The position numbers and the translations under genes are program-made. This document shows positions 1 through 8,602 of a stretch of 64,000 nucleotides of DNA, piece after piece. How positions within the stretch are numbered: position 1 is the first letter of the stretch; each line of letters begins with the position of its first letter. The stretch lies in NCBI GenBank assembly GCA_012719855.1, contig JAAXZN010000015.1, positions 39,688-103,687 on the forward strand, given 5' to 3'. The notes under the pieces were generated by a model, which saw only the letters and a list, made by a program, of their open reading frames with translations, made no database searches and was not told where the DNA came from. This DNA comes from Serratia liquefaciens (GTDB taxonomy: Bacteria > Pseudomonadota > Gammaproteobacteria > Enterobacterales > Enterobacteriaceae).

Positions 1-32
1 CACCTGGCCGGCGGGTAAAACGAGGAATAAAC

Positions 33-683
33 ATGACTGGCTCGACTCTGCATTACATTTTCGATCCGCTGTGTGGCTGGTGTTATGGCGCAGCCCCACT
101 GGTGAAAGCGGCCAAAACCATTCCAGGGTTGACCGTCGCCCTGCACGCCGGCGGCATGATGACCGGCAACAACCGCCGTCAAATCACGGATGAATGGCGC
201 AATTATGTGATCCCGCATGACAAGCGCATTGCGGAGTTAACCGGCCAACCCTTTGGCGAAGCTTATTTCAATGGATTGCTGCGTGATACCACGGCAGTGA
301 TGGACTCTGAGCCGCCGATTACCGCCATACTGGCGGCACAGGCGCTGGCGGGACGCGGGCTGGATATGCTGCACCGCATTCAGGAGGCGCATTATCAGGA
401 AGGCCGCCGTATCGCCGACACGCCGGTGCTGGAAGCCCTGGCGAAAGAGTTGGGCTTGCCCTCTGCTCCGTTTATCGCCGAAATGCGGTTTAACGCCGGA
501 GCGCCAACCGCGCAGCACATCGCGCAAAGCCGGGCGCTGCTTGCCAAGGTTCAGGGCCAGGGGTTCCCAACTTTCGCTCTGCAAGACAGCGAAGGCCAGC
601 TGCGCCAGATCCCGGCGGGCAACTATCTTGGCAACGTTGAGGCCTGGAAAGAGTTATTGAGCGGCGCCGCCACCTGGGCGTAA
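33..683 (+). CDS. DsbA-family (FrnE-like) thiol oxidoreductase
   Basis: This 216-residue protein has a thioredoxin-fold start with the redox motif C14-G-W-C17 and a later FPTF segment that looks like the cis-proline loop, so it probably makes, breaks or isomerises disulfides. There is no signal peptide, which points to the cytoplasm and to the FrnE/2-hydroxychromene-isomerase branch rather than periplasmic DsbA. A GAGGAA ribosome site precedes the ATG by about 7 bases. The next gene is convergent 49 bases downstream. The substrate cannot be told from sequence. The family call is solid; the physiological role is not. Confidence 0.85.
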   Translation: MTGSTLHYIFDPLCGWCYGAAPLVKAAKTIPGLTVALHAGGMMTGNNRRQITDEWRNYVIPHDKRIAELTGQPFGEAYFNGLLRDTTAVMDSEPPITAILAAQALAGRGLDMLHRIQEAHYQEGRRIADTPVLEALAKELGLPSAPFIAEMRFNAGAPTAQHIAQSRALLAKVQGQGFPTFALQDSEGQLRQIPAGNYLGNVEAWKELLSGAATWA

Positions 684-732
684 TCGCTGTTACGGCTGCC
701 GGGTGTTCAACGTATTGGATGCCCGGAGCTGA

Positions 733-1440
733 TTATTCAACCCGCACAAAGTGCCCTTCCGCACGCACGTTAAAACCGAAACCGCAATCGCCCTTGGTAT
801 GCATATCCAGGCCGTCGCGGGTGAATTGCATCGCCACATCGCAGGTCATCGCGTCTTCCGGTTCCCGCTGACGGTACACCGCCTTGCCCTGCTCTATCGC
901 CAACGTCTGAGCGAACTCTCCCATATTCGGCCCGTAATACAGACCCATCTGCGGCATGTAATAGCCGGAGTAACTGATCAGCCAGCGTTCATCTTGCGGC
1001 TTGACCTCCACCTCGTTCCAGACGCCGCGCCCGGCATATTGCCAATAGACTCCGCCCGGCCCGGTGAGCGGCGCTCGCTTCGCCAGCCGCTCCTGCAACA
1101 GCTTGAGATTATGCTGGGATTTACTGTCCTGCGGCGCCAGAGCCAAATAGGCACGCGCCTTAAGCAGCTCGCCGGCGTGCATCAGTGCCAGCGCCACGTT
1201 GTTATAGGCGGTGGCGGTTGCCTGACGGTCCAAACCGCAAAACTCACTCCAGGCGGCCTGATCGCGGAAAATATCGGCGGCGCGCGGGTAATCGCCACGC
1301 TGGTAGGCATTTTTACCCAACTCGGCATAACTGGCGACCTTGTGACAATCGGCATCAATATCCGGCTCGTCAATCTGCGCCATTGCCCGGTCGCTGGCAA
1401 GCGCACCATAGGCCAACAGCAGGGGAACCCACGCCTTCAT
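733..1440 (-). CDS. secreted TPR-repeat protein, function unknown
   Basis: This protein of about 235 residues starts with a Sec-type signal peptide (MKAWVPLLLAYGALA, predicted cleavage near AMAQ). A helical region at roughly residues 33-110, with the pattern of stacked tetratricopeptide helices (a GKNAYQRGDYPRAADIF-type repeat), follows. The C-terminal 100 residues are beta-rich and unrecognised. I chose ATG 1440 over the GTG three bases upstream because AGGATAAG sits just before it. It is probably a periplasmic protein-protein interaction factor. It is transcribed away from the ABC transporter at 1632. Confidence 0.7.
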   Translation of the reverse strand: MKAWVPLLLAYGALASDRAMAQIDEPDIDADCHKVASYAELGKNAYQRGDYPRAADIFRDQAAWSEFCGLDRQATATAYNNVALALMHAGELLKARAYLALAPQDSKSQHNLKLLQERLAKRAPLTGPGGVYWQYAGRGVWNEVEVKPQDERWLISYSGYYMPQMGLYYGPNMGEFAQTLAIEQGKAVYRQREPEDAMTCDVAMQFTRDGLDMHTKGDCGFGFNVRAEGHFVRVE

Positions 1441-1631
1441 CACTTATCCTTTCCGCAGTAAACGAACCCAATTTCGGCGCCAGTATAACCGCCAACCGCC
1501 ACGGCATCACCCCTGACGATTCAGCCGCAATATTTCAAACGGTTAGCGGCGTCAAAACTGCTTACAGTCAGGGTTTGTTTGTTACCTGTCCCCGGCCCAT
1601 GCTGAAAAAAAGACAAAACCTGCGAGAGTCC

Positions 1632-3368
1632 ATGAACGCTACCCCCACACCCAAACACGCCGTCTGGCAACTGATCAAACCTTTCTGGGTCTCGGAAGAG
1701 AAACTTCGGGCCTGGGCGATGCTGATCGCCATCATCGCCTTATCGCTGGGGTTGGTGTACATCAGCGTGCTGATCAACCAGTGGAACCAGGTGTTTTACG
1801 ACGCGCTGCAAAATAAAAATTACCCGGTATTCAAGGCGCAGCTGTGGCGCTTTACCTATCTGGCGCTGATTTTCATCGTGCTGGCGGTGTTTAAAATTTA
1901 CCTGACTCAGGGCCTGCAAATGCACTGGCGGCGCTGGATGACCGAAAAATTCATGGGCAAATGGCTGGCGCATCAGGCGTATTACCATACCGAACAGCAG
2001 CAAATCGTCGACAACCCGGACCAGCGTATCGCCGAGGATCTCAACGTGCTGACCCAATACACGCTGTCGCTTTCGCTCGGGCTGCTGTCCAGTCTGGTGA
2101 CGCTGTTTTCTTTTATCGCCATTCTCTGGCACGTCAGCGGCCCCATTACCTTTGTCATCAGCCAGCATGCCATCACCCTGCCCGGCTATATGGTGTGGTT
2201 CGCCCTGTTGTACGCCGGGCTGGGATCCCTGCTGATCTGGGGTGTCGGCAAGCCCTTGGTACAATTGGGTTTTAATCAGGAACGCTATGAAGCGAACTTC
2301 CGTTTCGGCCTGATCCGCATCCGTGAAAATAATGATGCCATCGCGCTGTATCACGGCGAGCCGCATGAAGCACAACAGCTGGGTGGGCGCTTTGAAGCCA
2401 TCCGTGCCAACTGGTGGTCAATCATGCGCATCACCCGGCGGCTCAATATTGCCTCCAATTTTTACAGCCAATTCGCCATTGTCTTTCCGTTGCTGGTAGC
2501 TGCACCACGCTATTTTTCCGGCGCCATTGAAATGGGGGGGATGATGCAGATTGCCTCCGCTTTTGGGCAAGTGCAGGGGGCGCTGTCCTGGTTTATCGAC
2601 GCCTTCACCGATCTGGCCACCTGGAAAGCCTGCGTTAACCGCCTCGCCGGTTTTAACGCCGCCGTAGATCAGGTACACCATCAGCAGCGCGGCATTCAAT
2701 TGCAGCAGGAAAATGAACAGCCGATGTCCCTGGACCGCCTCAGTCTGCAACTGCCGGATGGCCAACGCTTGCTGGAGCCGACCTCAATGACGCTCAAACG
2801 TGGTGACCGCGTGCTGATCGTTGGCCCCTCAGGCTGCGGTAAATCAACCCTGTTGCGCGCCATTGCCGGTATCTGGCCGTACGGTTCCGGAGCGATTGGG
2901 CTCGACGCCGCCAGCAGTACGTTATTCCTGCCGCAACGCAGTTATATTCCGATCGGTACGCTGCGAGAGGCGCTCAGCTATCCGCATCTCGCCGCCGATT
3001 ACAGCGATGAGCAACTGCTGAAAGTCCTGGAGAACTGCCGCCTTAAACACCTTCAGCGCTGGCTGGATACCAGCGCCAACTGGAGCCAGCGCTTGTCTCC
3101 AGGGGAACAACAGCGATTGGCCTTCGCCCGTGCGATCCTGACTCGCCCGGACATTTTGTTCCTCGACGAAGCCACCAGCGCGCTGGATGACGAAACCGAG
3201 CAACTGATGTACTGCCTGTTGGTGGATGAACTGCCGGACGTGACGCTGGTTAGCGTGGCGCACCGCAACAGCGTGGCGAAATACCATCAGAGCTGCTGGC
3301 GCTTTAGCCGCGCGGAAGAAAGCCAACCGGCACGCATGGCACTCAGCCCCTTGCCCGTTGCCGGCTAA
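1632..3368 (+). CDS. SbmA/YddA-type ABC transporter, fused permease-ATPase
   Basis: This 578-residue half-transporter has an N-terminal membrane domain (residues about 1-330, several hydrophobic helices, ABC_membrane_2/SbmA-BacA type) fused to a C-terminal ATPase. Walker A GPSGCGKST lies near residue 398, the signature LSPGEQQRL near 489 and Walker B ILFLDEATSALD near 507. This is the E. coli YddA arrangement; relatives take up or export peptides, fatty acyl groups or cobalamin, so the substrate is open. The frame is open upstream to 1185, but ATG 1632 has a GCGAGAG ribosome site and gives the usual family length; ATG 1599 is an alternative. It converges on the aga operon across a shared terminator. 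Confidence 0.85.
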   Translation: MNATPTPKHAVWQLIKPFWVSEEKLRAWAMLIAIIALSLGLVYISVLINQWNQVFYDALQNKNYPVFKAQLWRFTYLALIFIVLAVFKIYLTQGLQMHWRRWMTEKFMGKWLAHQAYYHTEQQQIVDNPDQRIAEDLNVLTQYTLSLSLGLLSSLVTLFSFIAILWHVSGPITFVISQHAITLPGYMVWFALLYAGLGSLLIWGVGKPLVQLGFNQERYEANFRFGLIRIRENNDAIALYHGEPHEAQQLGGRFEAIRANWWSIMRITRRLNIASNFYSQFAIVFPLLVAAPRYFSGAIEMGGMMQIASAFGQVQGALSWFIDAFTDLATWKACVNRLAGFNAAVDQVHHQQRGIQLQQENEQPMSLDRLSLQLPDGQRLLEPTSMTLKRGDRVLIVGPSGCGKSTLLRAIAGIWPYGSGAIGLDAASSTLFLPQRSYIPIGTLREALSYPHLAADYSDEQLLKVLENCRLKHLQRWLDTSANWSQRLSPGEQQRLAFARAILTRPDILFLDEATSALDDETEQLMYCLLVDELPDVTLVSVAHRNSVAKYHQSCWRFSRAEESQPARMALSPLPVAG

Positions 3369-3372
3369 GTGT

Positions 3373-3406
3373 CCGGGCGCAGCCTGTACGGTTGCGCCCG
3401 GCTTTA
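3373..3406. terminator. bidirectional intrinsic terminator
   Basis: The inverted repeat CCGGGCGCA (3373-3381) / TGCGCCCGG (3393-3401), followed by CTTT, lies between two converging genes, the ABC transporter and the aga PTS operon. The strong stem can stop transcription from both sides. Confidence 0.75.
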
Positions 3407-3407
3407 C

Positions 3408-3842
3408 TCAGATGCCGTCGGCCTGAACGTCCTCGCATTTCACCCGACGCCTTTCGTGCCACAGGCTGGTCAGCCCGCGCTTGCCGCACGCCAACGCCAC
3501 TTCGCGAAACTCATCCAGGCTCAGCCCATCGCGTTCCAGCATCATTTCCGCTGCCAGCTGCATGTTTACCCCGGTCAACACTTCACAGTCACCGCGCTCG
3601 TCCGCCAGTTCGCTGGCGCAGCGGAACGGTGACCCCCCGAGCATATCGGTGAGAAACACCACGCCGTCCGTCTGGGCCACTTCGGCCAGCGCCGCGTTAA
3701 GGGCAATCCTTAACTGAGCGGTGCTCATCTGCTCCGGGAAATTGACCGCGACGCAATTTTGCTGCGGCCCCACCACCTGTTCCACCGCCTGCAGCAGGCC
3801 ACTGGCAAAGCCGCCGTGGCCGGTAATGACAATGCCTGGCAT
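3408..3842 (-). CDS. agaF: PTS mannose-family EIIA, N-acetylgalactosamine type
   Basis: This 144-residue soluble EIIA of the mannose PTS family has the N-terminal strand PGIVITGHGG, with H9 as the expected phosphoryl acceptor from HPr, and the family segment FLTDMLGGSPF. It passes phosphate to the EIIB encoded upstream. It is the last gene of the minus-strand operon, only 10 bases after the EIID gene, with the shared terminator beyond. The aga name follows from the DeoR regulator and AgaZ in the same operon; the real sugar could be another amino sugar. Confidence 0.8.
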   Translation of the reverse strand: MPGIVITGHGGFASGLLQAVEQVVGPQQNCVAVNFPEQMSTAQLRIALNAALAEVAQTDGVVFLTDMLGGSPFRCASELADERGDCEVLTGVNMQLAAEMMLERDGLSLDEFREVALACGKRGLTSLWHERRRVKCEDVQADGI

Positions 3843-3852
3843 AGCCCGTTCC

Positions 3853-4746
3853 TCACAGTAAACCGATAAATTTGCCGACCACCCCGATCACCACCGTCAC
3901 GCCAATCAGTTTCACCGGCGAGAAGCCCCGCTTCATCAGGAAGAAGATCAGCAGCGTAAAGCACAGCGGCAGCAAGTTGGGCATCAGCTTGTCCAGCACG
4001 TCGGTCTGCAGCGCCACGCTGGCCTTGCCGGCGTGCATCACCAGCGGGGTGGAAAGATGGACATAGGAAGCCACCAGCGCCCCGATCACCGTCATGCCGA
4101 CAATCGAAGCGGCGTGTGATATTCGCCGGGTATGGGTTTTCAGCAGCGCCAGGGCGCTGGTGCCGGCCTGATAGCCATAGTGCGCCAGCCCGAACCGCAA
4201 GCCGAAGTGAAAAACGTTAAACAGCAGCAGGAAGACGATCGGCCCGAACAGGCTGCCTTCCAGCGCCAACGAGGCGCCGATCCCGGCGCAGATAGGTAAC
4301 AACGTTAGCCAGAACAGCGCGTCACCAATGCCGCCCAGCGGCCCCATCAGCGCCACTTTTACCGCACGGATGGTGGAGATTTTCTCCTTGTTCTGCTCCA
4401 TCGCCAGCACCAGCCCGGACAGGAAGGTGACGTCGAATGGGTGCACGTTGATAAACTCCATGTGCATCTTCATCGAATTGGCCAGATCCTGCGGATTGCG
4501 ATGGATCTTGCGCAACCCCGGGATCAACTGATAAAGCCAGCCACCGGCCTGCATGCGTTCATAGTTAAAAGACGCCTGCAGCAGCAAGGAGCGCCAGGCC
4601 ATGCGGTTGATATCGCCACGGGTCAGCGCCTCGGCCGGCTCGCTGTCGATATAGTCGTCCTGGTCTACCTGGCTGGTCGCCAGGGCCTGCGCCATGCGCT
4701 GCTCCGCTTTTTGCGCCAGCAGATCGTCGGAATCATTAAATGCCAT
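3853..4746 (-). CDS. agaE: PTS mannose-family EIID membrane component
   Basis: This EIID subunit has about 297 residues. It opens with a hydrophilic N-terminus, then the family block SFNYERMQAGGW and the conserved segments VALMGPLGGIGDALFW and RFGLAHYGYQAG; the C-terminal 80 residues are hydrophobic. With EIIC it forms the sugar channel. ATG 4746 is preferred over ATG 4755, because the strong AGGAGG site is 9 bases before 4746 but directly abuts 4755. Its 5' end overlaps the EIIC gene by 11 bases, which suggests translational coupling. Confidence 0.85.
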   Translation of the reverse strand: MAFNDSDDLLAQKAEQRMAQALATSQVDQDDYIDSEPAEALTRGDINRMAWRSLLLQASFNYERMQAGGWLYQLIPGLRKIHRNPQDLANSMKMHMEFINVHPFDVTFLSGLVLAMEQNKEKISTIRAVKVALMGPLGGIGDALFWLTLLPICAGIGASLALEGSLFGPIVFLLLFNVFHFGLRFGLAHYGYQAGTSALALLKTHTRRISHAASIVGMTVIGALVASYVHLSTPLVMHAGKASVALQTDVLDKLMPNLLPLCFTLLIFFLMKRGFSPVKLIGVTVVIGVVGKFIGLL

Positions 4747-5515
4747 CTTCAGCATCCTCCTGTTGTACGGACGGTTTGGGCGTGTCCGCCCCGGATCGTT
4801 GGCTGTTAAAGAAATCGATCAGTGCGATCGCCAGTGCCCCCAGCGCCACCGCCAGGATCGGCAGTTTCAGGAAGGTGACGGAAATAAAGCCGAGGATGAA
4901 GTAAGCCACGTAGGTTTTTTTCATCATCACTTTCATCAACAGCGAGAAACCGATCGCCGGCATCATGCCGCCCGCCACCGCCAGGCCGTCCAGCAGCCAG
5001 GTCGGTGCTTTTTTCACCATGGCGCTGGCCGCATCGGCGCCGAAATAAATCGGCAAAAAAGCCACCACAAAATAGAACGCGAACAGGATGCTTATGCCGA
5101 GATAATTCACCCGTTCGATGCCGCGCCAGTTCAACTCTTTCACCATCCGATCGCAGCGGTGCATCATCGGTGAAAACAGGGTAAACAGCAGCGTAATGCA
5201 GCCCTGCACCGCGATAGAAAACGGCACGGCCACGCCGATCGCCACCTTGGGATCGGCCTTGGTCAGGATGGCAAACGCCGTGCCGATCACCCCGCCAATC
5301 ACCACGTTTGGCGGCTGGGCACCCGCCAGGGGCACCATGCCCATCCACACCAGTTCCAGCGTGCCGCCCACCAACAGGCCGGTGTAAACATCCCCCAGGA
5401 TCAGACCGACCAGCGGCCCCAACACCACCGGACGGTGAAAGTGGGTCAGGCCGTCAAACAGATCGACCCCCGCCAGACCGGCCAACAGTGCAATCAATAA
5501 CGCATCAGTCAACAT
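4736..5515 (-). CDS. agaW: PTS mannose-family EIIC permease
   Basis: This 259-residue integral membrane EIIC has the family features LFDGLTHFHRPVV and LVGGTLELVWMG followed by GAQPPNVVIGG, and multiple hydrophobic helices. ATG 5515 is supported by a GGGGGAA ribosome site; a TTG at 5533 would need overlap with the EIIB stop and lacks such a site. The C-terminus is charged and hydrophilic (SVQQEDAEDG). It sits between EIIB and EIID in the usual operon order. Confidence 0.85.
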   Translation of the reverse strand: MLTDALLIALLAGLAGVDLFDGLTHFHRPVVLGPLVGLILGDVYTGLLVGGTLELVWMGMVPLAGAQPPNVVIGGVIGTAFAILTKADPKVAIGVAVPFSIAVQGCITLLFTLFSPMMHRCDRMVKELNWRGIERVNYLGISILFAFYFVVAFLPIYFGADAASAMVKKAPTWLLDGLAVAGGMMPAIGFSLLMKVMMKKTYVAYFILGFISVTFLKLPILAVALGALAIALIDFFNSQRSGADTPKPSVQQEDAEDGI

Positions 5516-5529
5516 GATTTCCCCCGAAC

Positions 5530-6006
5530 TCAAAACAGCAGTTTGCCGACCGCCTCACCCGCTTCATCCGGCACCCGGCGTACCTCACATTCGACGCCAA
5601 GCGCCGCCAGCTCGCGAAAGGCGGCGACGTCGCTTTCATCCAGCGAGACCGTTTTATGTACCTGCCGCTTCCCCTCGGCAAAATGCATGTTGCCGACGTT
5701 CACGAAGCGGATCGGTACCCCGCCCTGCACCAACCGCAAGACATCCTGCGGTGTTTTGCATACCAAAAAGATCTTCTGTCGATCCGCCGCCTTGTGGATC
5801 ACGTCGATGGTCTTTTGCAGCGTGAAGTAGCGCGTCTGCACCCCTTCCGCCACCACCATATCCATCAGGTTCTGCTGCACAGGATCGGCTGCCGCCTCAT
5901 CGTTGGCCACCACCACCAGATTTGCGCCCAGGGTGTTGGTCCAGGTGACGCCAACCTGGCCGTGAACCAGTCGGTTATCGATACGGGTCATTAAGATATT
6001 CGGCAT
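5530..6006 (-). CDS. agaV: PTS mannose-family EIIB phosphotransferase
   Basis: This 158-residue EIIB begins PNILMTRIDNRLVHGQVG, where H15 is the expected phospho-histidine of the mannose/sorbose family. It takes phosphate from EIIA and phosphorylates the sugar during transport. ATG 6006 is chosen because GGAGG precedes it by about 8 bases; the frame extends ten codons upstream without a better start. It begins 1 base after the agaZ stop, so it is probably coupled to agaZ. Confidence 0.85.
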   Translation of the reverse strand: MPNILMTRIDNRLVHGQVGVTWTNTLGANLVVVANDEAAADPVQQNLMDMVVAEGVQTRYFTLQKTIDVIHKAADRQKIFLVCKTPQDVLRLVQGGVPIRFVNVGNMHFAEGKRQVHKTVSLDESDVAAFRELAALGVECEVRRVPDEAGEAVGKLLF

Positions 6007-6007
6007 C

Positions 6008-7291
6008 TCACTGCACCTCCGGATAGCAGGCGGCATGGTAGTCGTCGAGTACCTGCGTCACCTTGTGCATCACCCAATCCTGCGGATCCCGGCTCAGTTC
6101 TCCGGCATTCAGCGCGCGGGCCTGATCTGGCAGGTACTGGCTCAACAGCGCCAACGGCACCGGGTGACGACGCAGGTTGTCCATCAGGCCATCCACCGCC
6201 TGCTGCACCTGCGGCTGCGGCCAGTAGTAACGTACCCGATCGCTCAGGCTGTAGTGGCGGTCGAGATACTGTTGATGAGGGTTGCCATGGTAGTAGCGGC
6301 TCCACTGCTGCGGCTGCTCACGCATGACCTGTTCCAGCGTGGCGCACAGCTGCGCCGACTGATGTTCGCCAAGCCATTCACGTTCAATATGATCCAGTGC
6401 GAACAGCGCTTCGCGCAGTGCGAAGGTCAGCGCCGGGCCGACTTTCAGGATGGCAAAGTGATCGCCCACCAGCTGTCGATAGGCCTGCGGCGGTTGGTAA
6501 TCCGTCGAGTGCGCCTCGTACACCATGCCCGGCTGCCGCTCTATAAAGCGGCTCAGCTCATGGGCCCGTTGCGGTTGATAGTGCTCCACGCTGTGATGAT
6601 CAAACTCCACGCCCGGCTGCACCACCAGCGCAATGGTTCGCGTCCAGGCATCGACCAGTTCCGCTTGCTGCCAGGCCAGGCGATGGATTTCGAGCGTTTG
6701 CTGCACCGCCCGTGGCGTAGTGACCTGCATACCTTCCAGCGCCTCCTGCGCGCCGCCCGGCACCGGCACTTCGGTCCCGATCACATACACCGGCGGCTCA
6801 CCGCCGATTTGCCGCCAGACGCGTTCCGCAACAGCGCATAAACGTGCCGCACGGGCAGCAACAGTTTCATCATTTAAAGGAAAGGGATCGCCGGCGCAAG
6901 ACATGGAGCAATCGAGGTGGATTTTGCGAAAACCGGCGCGAACATAATCGTCGATCAGCGTTTCCGCCAACTGCATTGCTTCTTCTGCCGGCCGATCCTG
7001 CCAGGCGTTGGGGCCGAGATGATCGCCCCCCAGCCACAAACGATCGCGTGCCAACCCTTCCTCGTCCGCCAATCGCCATAGGGCATCGCGGAACTGTTCC
7101 GCCGTCTGGCCGGTGTAGCCGCCAAACTGATTGACCTGATTCGAGGTGGCCTCAACCAGTACCGGCGTACCGCGCATTTTGGCCTGCCGCAGGGCTGCTT
7201 TCAGCACCCAGGGGTGAGCGGAACAAACGGAAAAGATCCCAACCGGTTTACCGGCCTTGTGCTGCTTAACAAGCTGTAATAACTGCTGCAT
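6008..7291 (-). CDS. agaZ: tagatose-bisphosphate aldolase accessory subunit (AgaZ/KbaZ type)
   Basis: This 427-residue protein matches the GatZ/KbaZ family: GIFSVCSAHPWVLKAAL near the start, LWLGGDHLGPNAWQ near residue 90 and KIHLDCSMSCAGDPF near 140. In E. coli this subunit stabilises the class II aldolase KbaY/AgaY, which splits tagatose-1,6-bisphosphate; it is not itself the catalytic subunit. No catalytic partner is encoded in this window, so it must come from elsewhere or the operon is incomplete. GGGGGA precedes the ATG. It lies just downstream of the repressor gene agaR. Confidence 0.85.
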   Translation of the reverse strand: MQQLLQLVKQHKAGKPVGIFSVCSAHPWVLKAALRQAKMRGTPVLVEATSNQVNQFGGYTGQTAEQFRDALWRLADEEGLARDRLWLGGDHLGPNAWQDRPAEEAMQLAETLIDDYVRAGFRKIHLDCSMSCAGDPFPLNDETVAARAARLCAVAERVWRQIGGEPPVYVIGTEVPVPGGAQEALEGMQVTTPRAVQQTLEIHRLAWQQAELVDAWTRTIALVVQPGVEFDHHSVEHYQPQRAHELSRFIERQPGMVYEAHSTDYQPPQAYRQLVGDHFAILKVGPALTFALREALFALDHIEREWLGEHQSAQLCATLEQVMREQPQQWSRYYHGNPHQQYLDRHYSLSDRVRYYWPQPQVQQAVDGLMDNLRRHPVPLALLSQYLPDQARALNAGELSRDPQDWVMHKVTQVLDDYHAACYPEVQ

Positions 7292-7314
7292 GAATCCCCC
7301 ACGCAGGCGCCGTA

Positions 7315-8088
7315 CTACCGATCGGCGATGACTACCTCCACGCCCAACTCGGTTAACGCCCGCTCGTAATCGTCCGGAAGAAGGCTGTCGGTAATCAGCC
7401 TATGAATTTGTCCTGCTTCGCGAATCATGCAAAAGCTCTTGCGACCAAACTTGCTGGCATCCGCCACGGCGATAATCTCGCGCGCCACCTCGCACATCAC
7501 GCGGTTGAGGTGCGCCTCTCCAGGGTGAGGCGTGGTGATACCGGCAACCAGATCGAAACCGTCGACGCCCAAAAACAGTTTGTCGAAGCGGTACTGGCGC
7601 AATTGCTGCTCGGCAGCCGGACCGTAGAGCGAGTAAGAATTACGGCGCACGCTGCCGCCCAACACCATCACCTCCACCCCATCATTACTGGAAAGCTCAT
7701 AGGCAATGTTCAGCGCATTGGTCATCACCACCAGATCGCGTCGTCCTTTCAGGAACGGCACTATCTGGGTGGTGGTGGAACCGGAATCGAGGATCAGCGC
7801 GTCGCCATCACGCACATAGCTTGCCGCTACGCTTGCGATCTGCGACTTCACATCGCGGTTCAGCCGTCCTTTGTCATGCAGTGGACGATCGAAGGCAAAT
7901 TGCTGATTGAGCATTGCGCCGCCATAGGCCCGTAGCGCACACCCTTTTCGTTCCAGAAAGCGCAGATCGTTGCGGATCGTCACCGTGGATACGGCAAACT
8001 GTTTGCTGAGCTGCTCCACGCGAACGCTGCCGTGTTCGCATAACAGATCGATAATGTGTTCACGGCGCTTTGCGGTATTCACTGGCAT
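7315..8088 (-). CDS. agaR: DeoR-family repressor of the aga operon
   Basis: This 257-residue DeoR-family regulator has an N-terminal helix-turn-helix (RVEQLSKQFAVSTVTIRNDL, about residues 18-37). Its C-terminal sugar-phosphate-sensing domain carries DSGSTTTQIVPFL and FLGVDGFD. In E. coli AgaR represses the aga genes and responds to a galactosamine/GalNAc pathway metabolite. It is the first gene of the minus-strand operon, 23 bases before agaZ, so it is probably autoregulated. Candidate operators with CGAAA/ATGAAA repeats lie just upstream. Confidence 0.85.
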   Translation of the reverse strand: MPVNTAKRREHIIDLLCEHGSVRVEQLSKQFAVSTVTIRNDLRFLERKGCALRAYGGAMLNQQFAFDRPLHDKGRLNRDVKSQIASVAASYVRDGDALILDSGSTTTQIVPFLKGRRDLVVMTNALNIAYELSSNDGVEVMVLGGSVRRNSYSLYGPAAEQQLRQYRFDKLFLGVDGFDLVAGITTPHPGEAHLNRVMCEVAREIIAVADASKFGRKSFCMIREAGQIHRLITDSLLPDDYERALTELGVEVVIADR

Positions 8089-8602
8089 GAGCTGCGGTCC
8101 TCAGGTTTCCGGCCAGGCCGGGGAGAAGATGGCTTTCGCTCTACTGCGCAGGCATTACAGCAAAGCGAAAGCAATGAAATTGTGATCGCGGTTACAGCGC
8201 TGTTTTAGCAGAAAAAGTGGCTAAAAACCTTTCGAATCGAAATGAAGTGAAAATTAATTGCCGCAGCGAAAGGCAAAATGAAATGTCAGGGCGAGCGCGG
8301 TAGCCGGGGTGAGAAGCCTGCCGCAGTGCGCAGAACGAAAGCGCCCGCGCAACGGCCAGGTTGGCCGACTTTTAGTTCGTCGGGTGATCGGGATCACATA
8401 ATCGTAATTATGCCTATTCGGCGTGCCGCATGCGATAAGGGAAAGGCTTGCGCACCGCTTACTCGGCCCCTTGTCAGGCCAGGGGTTCTTCCCTACACTT
8501 GCGCGCAGATAGCGGTTCCCTGCCGCTACGTAAGCGTTAACGTCAATCAACGCATCATGCCGTGCAGAATTGATTGACTGCATGCCCTGGTGCGAGGAAC
8601 TC
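8089..8602. promoter_or_regulatory. divergent promoter region with candidate AgaR operators
   Basis: This 514-base gap lies between agaR and the MFS gene. Three related sequences sit at 8165-8181 (GCGAAAGCAATGAAATT), 8237-8254 (TCGAAATGAAGTGAAAAT) and 8266-8285 (GCGAAAGGCAAAATGAAATG). On the minus strand they read as CTTTCGCT plus TTTCATTT elements, which resemble the CTTTC-rich sites described for E. coli AgaR. Short open frames here have no coding signal. The operator assignment is inference. Confidence 0.5.

Noticed and set aside
751..1461. 236-codon plus-strand frame over the TPR gene
   Set aside because: Antisense shadow; the minus-strand protein has a signal peptide and helical repeats, the plus frame has no recognisable features.
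1185..1631. N-terminal extension of the SbmA/YddA-like ABC transporter
   Set aside because: The region is antisense to the TPR gene and intergenic; ATG 1632 has a ribosome site and gives family length.
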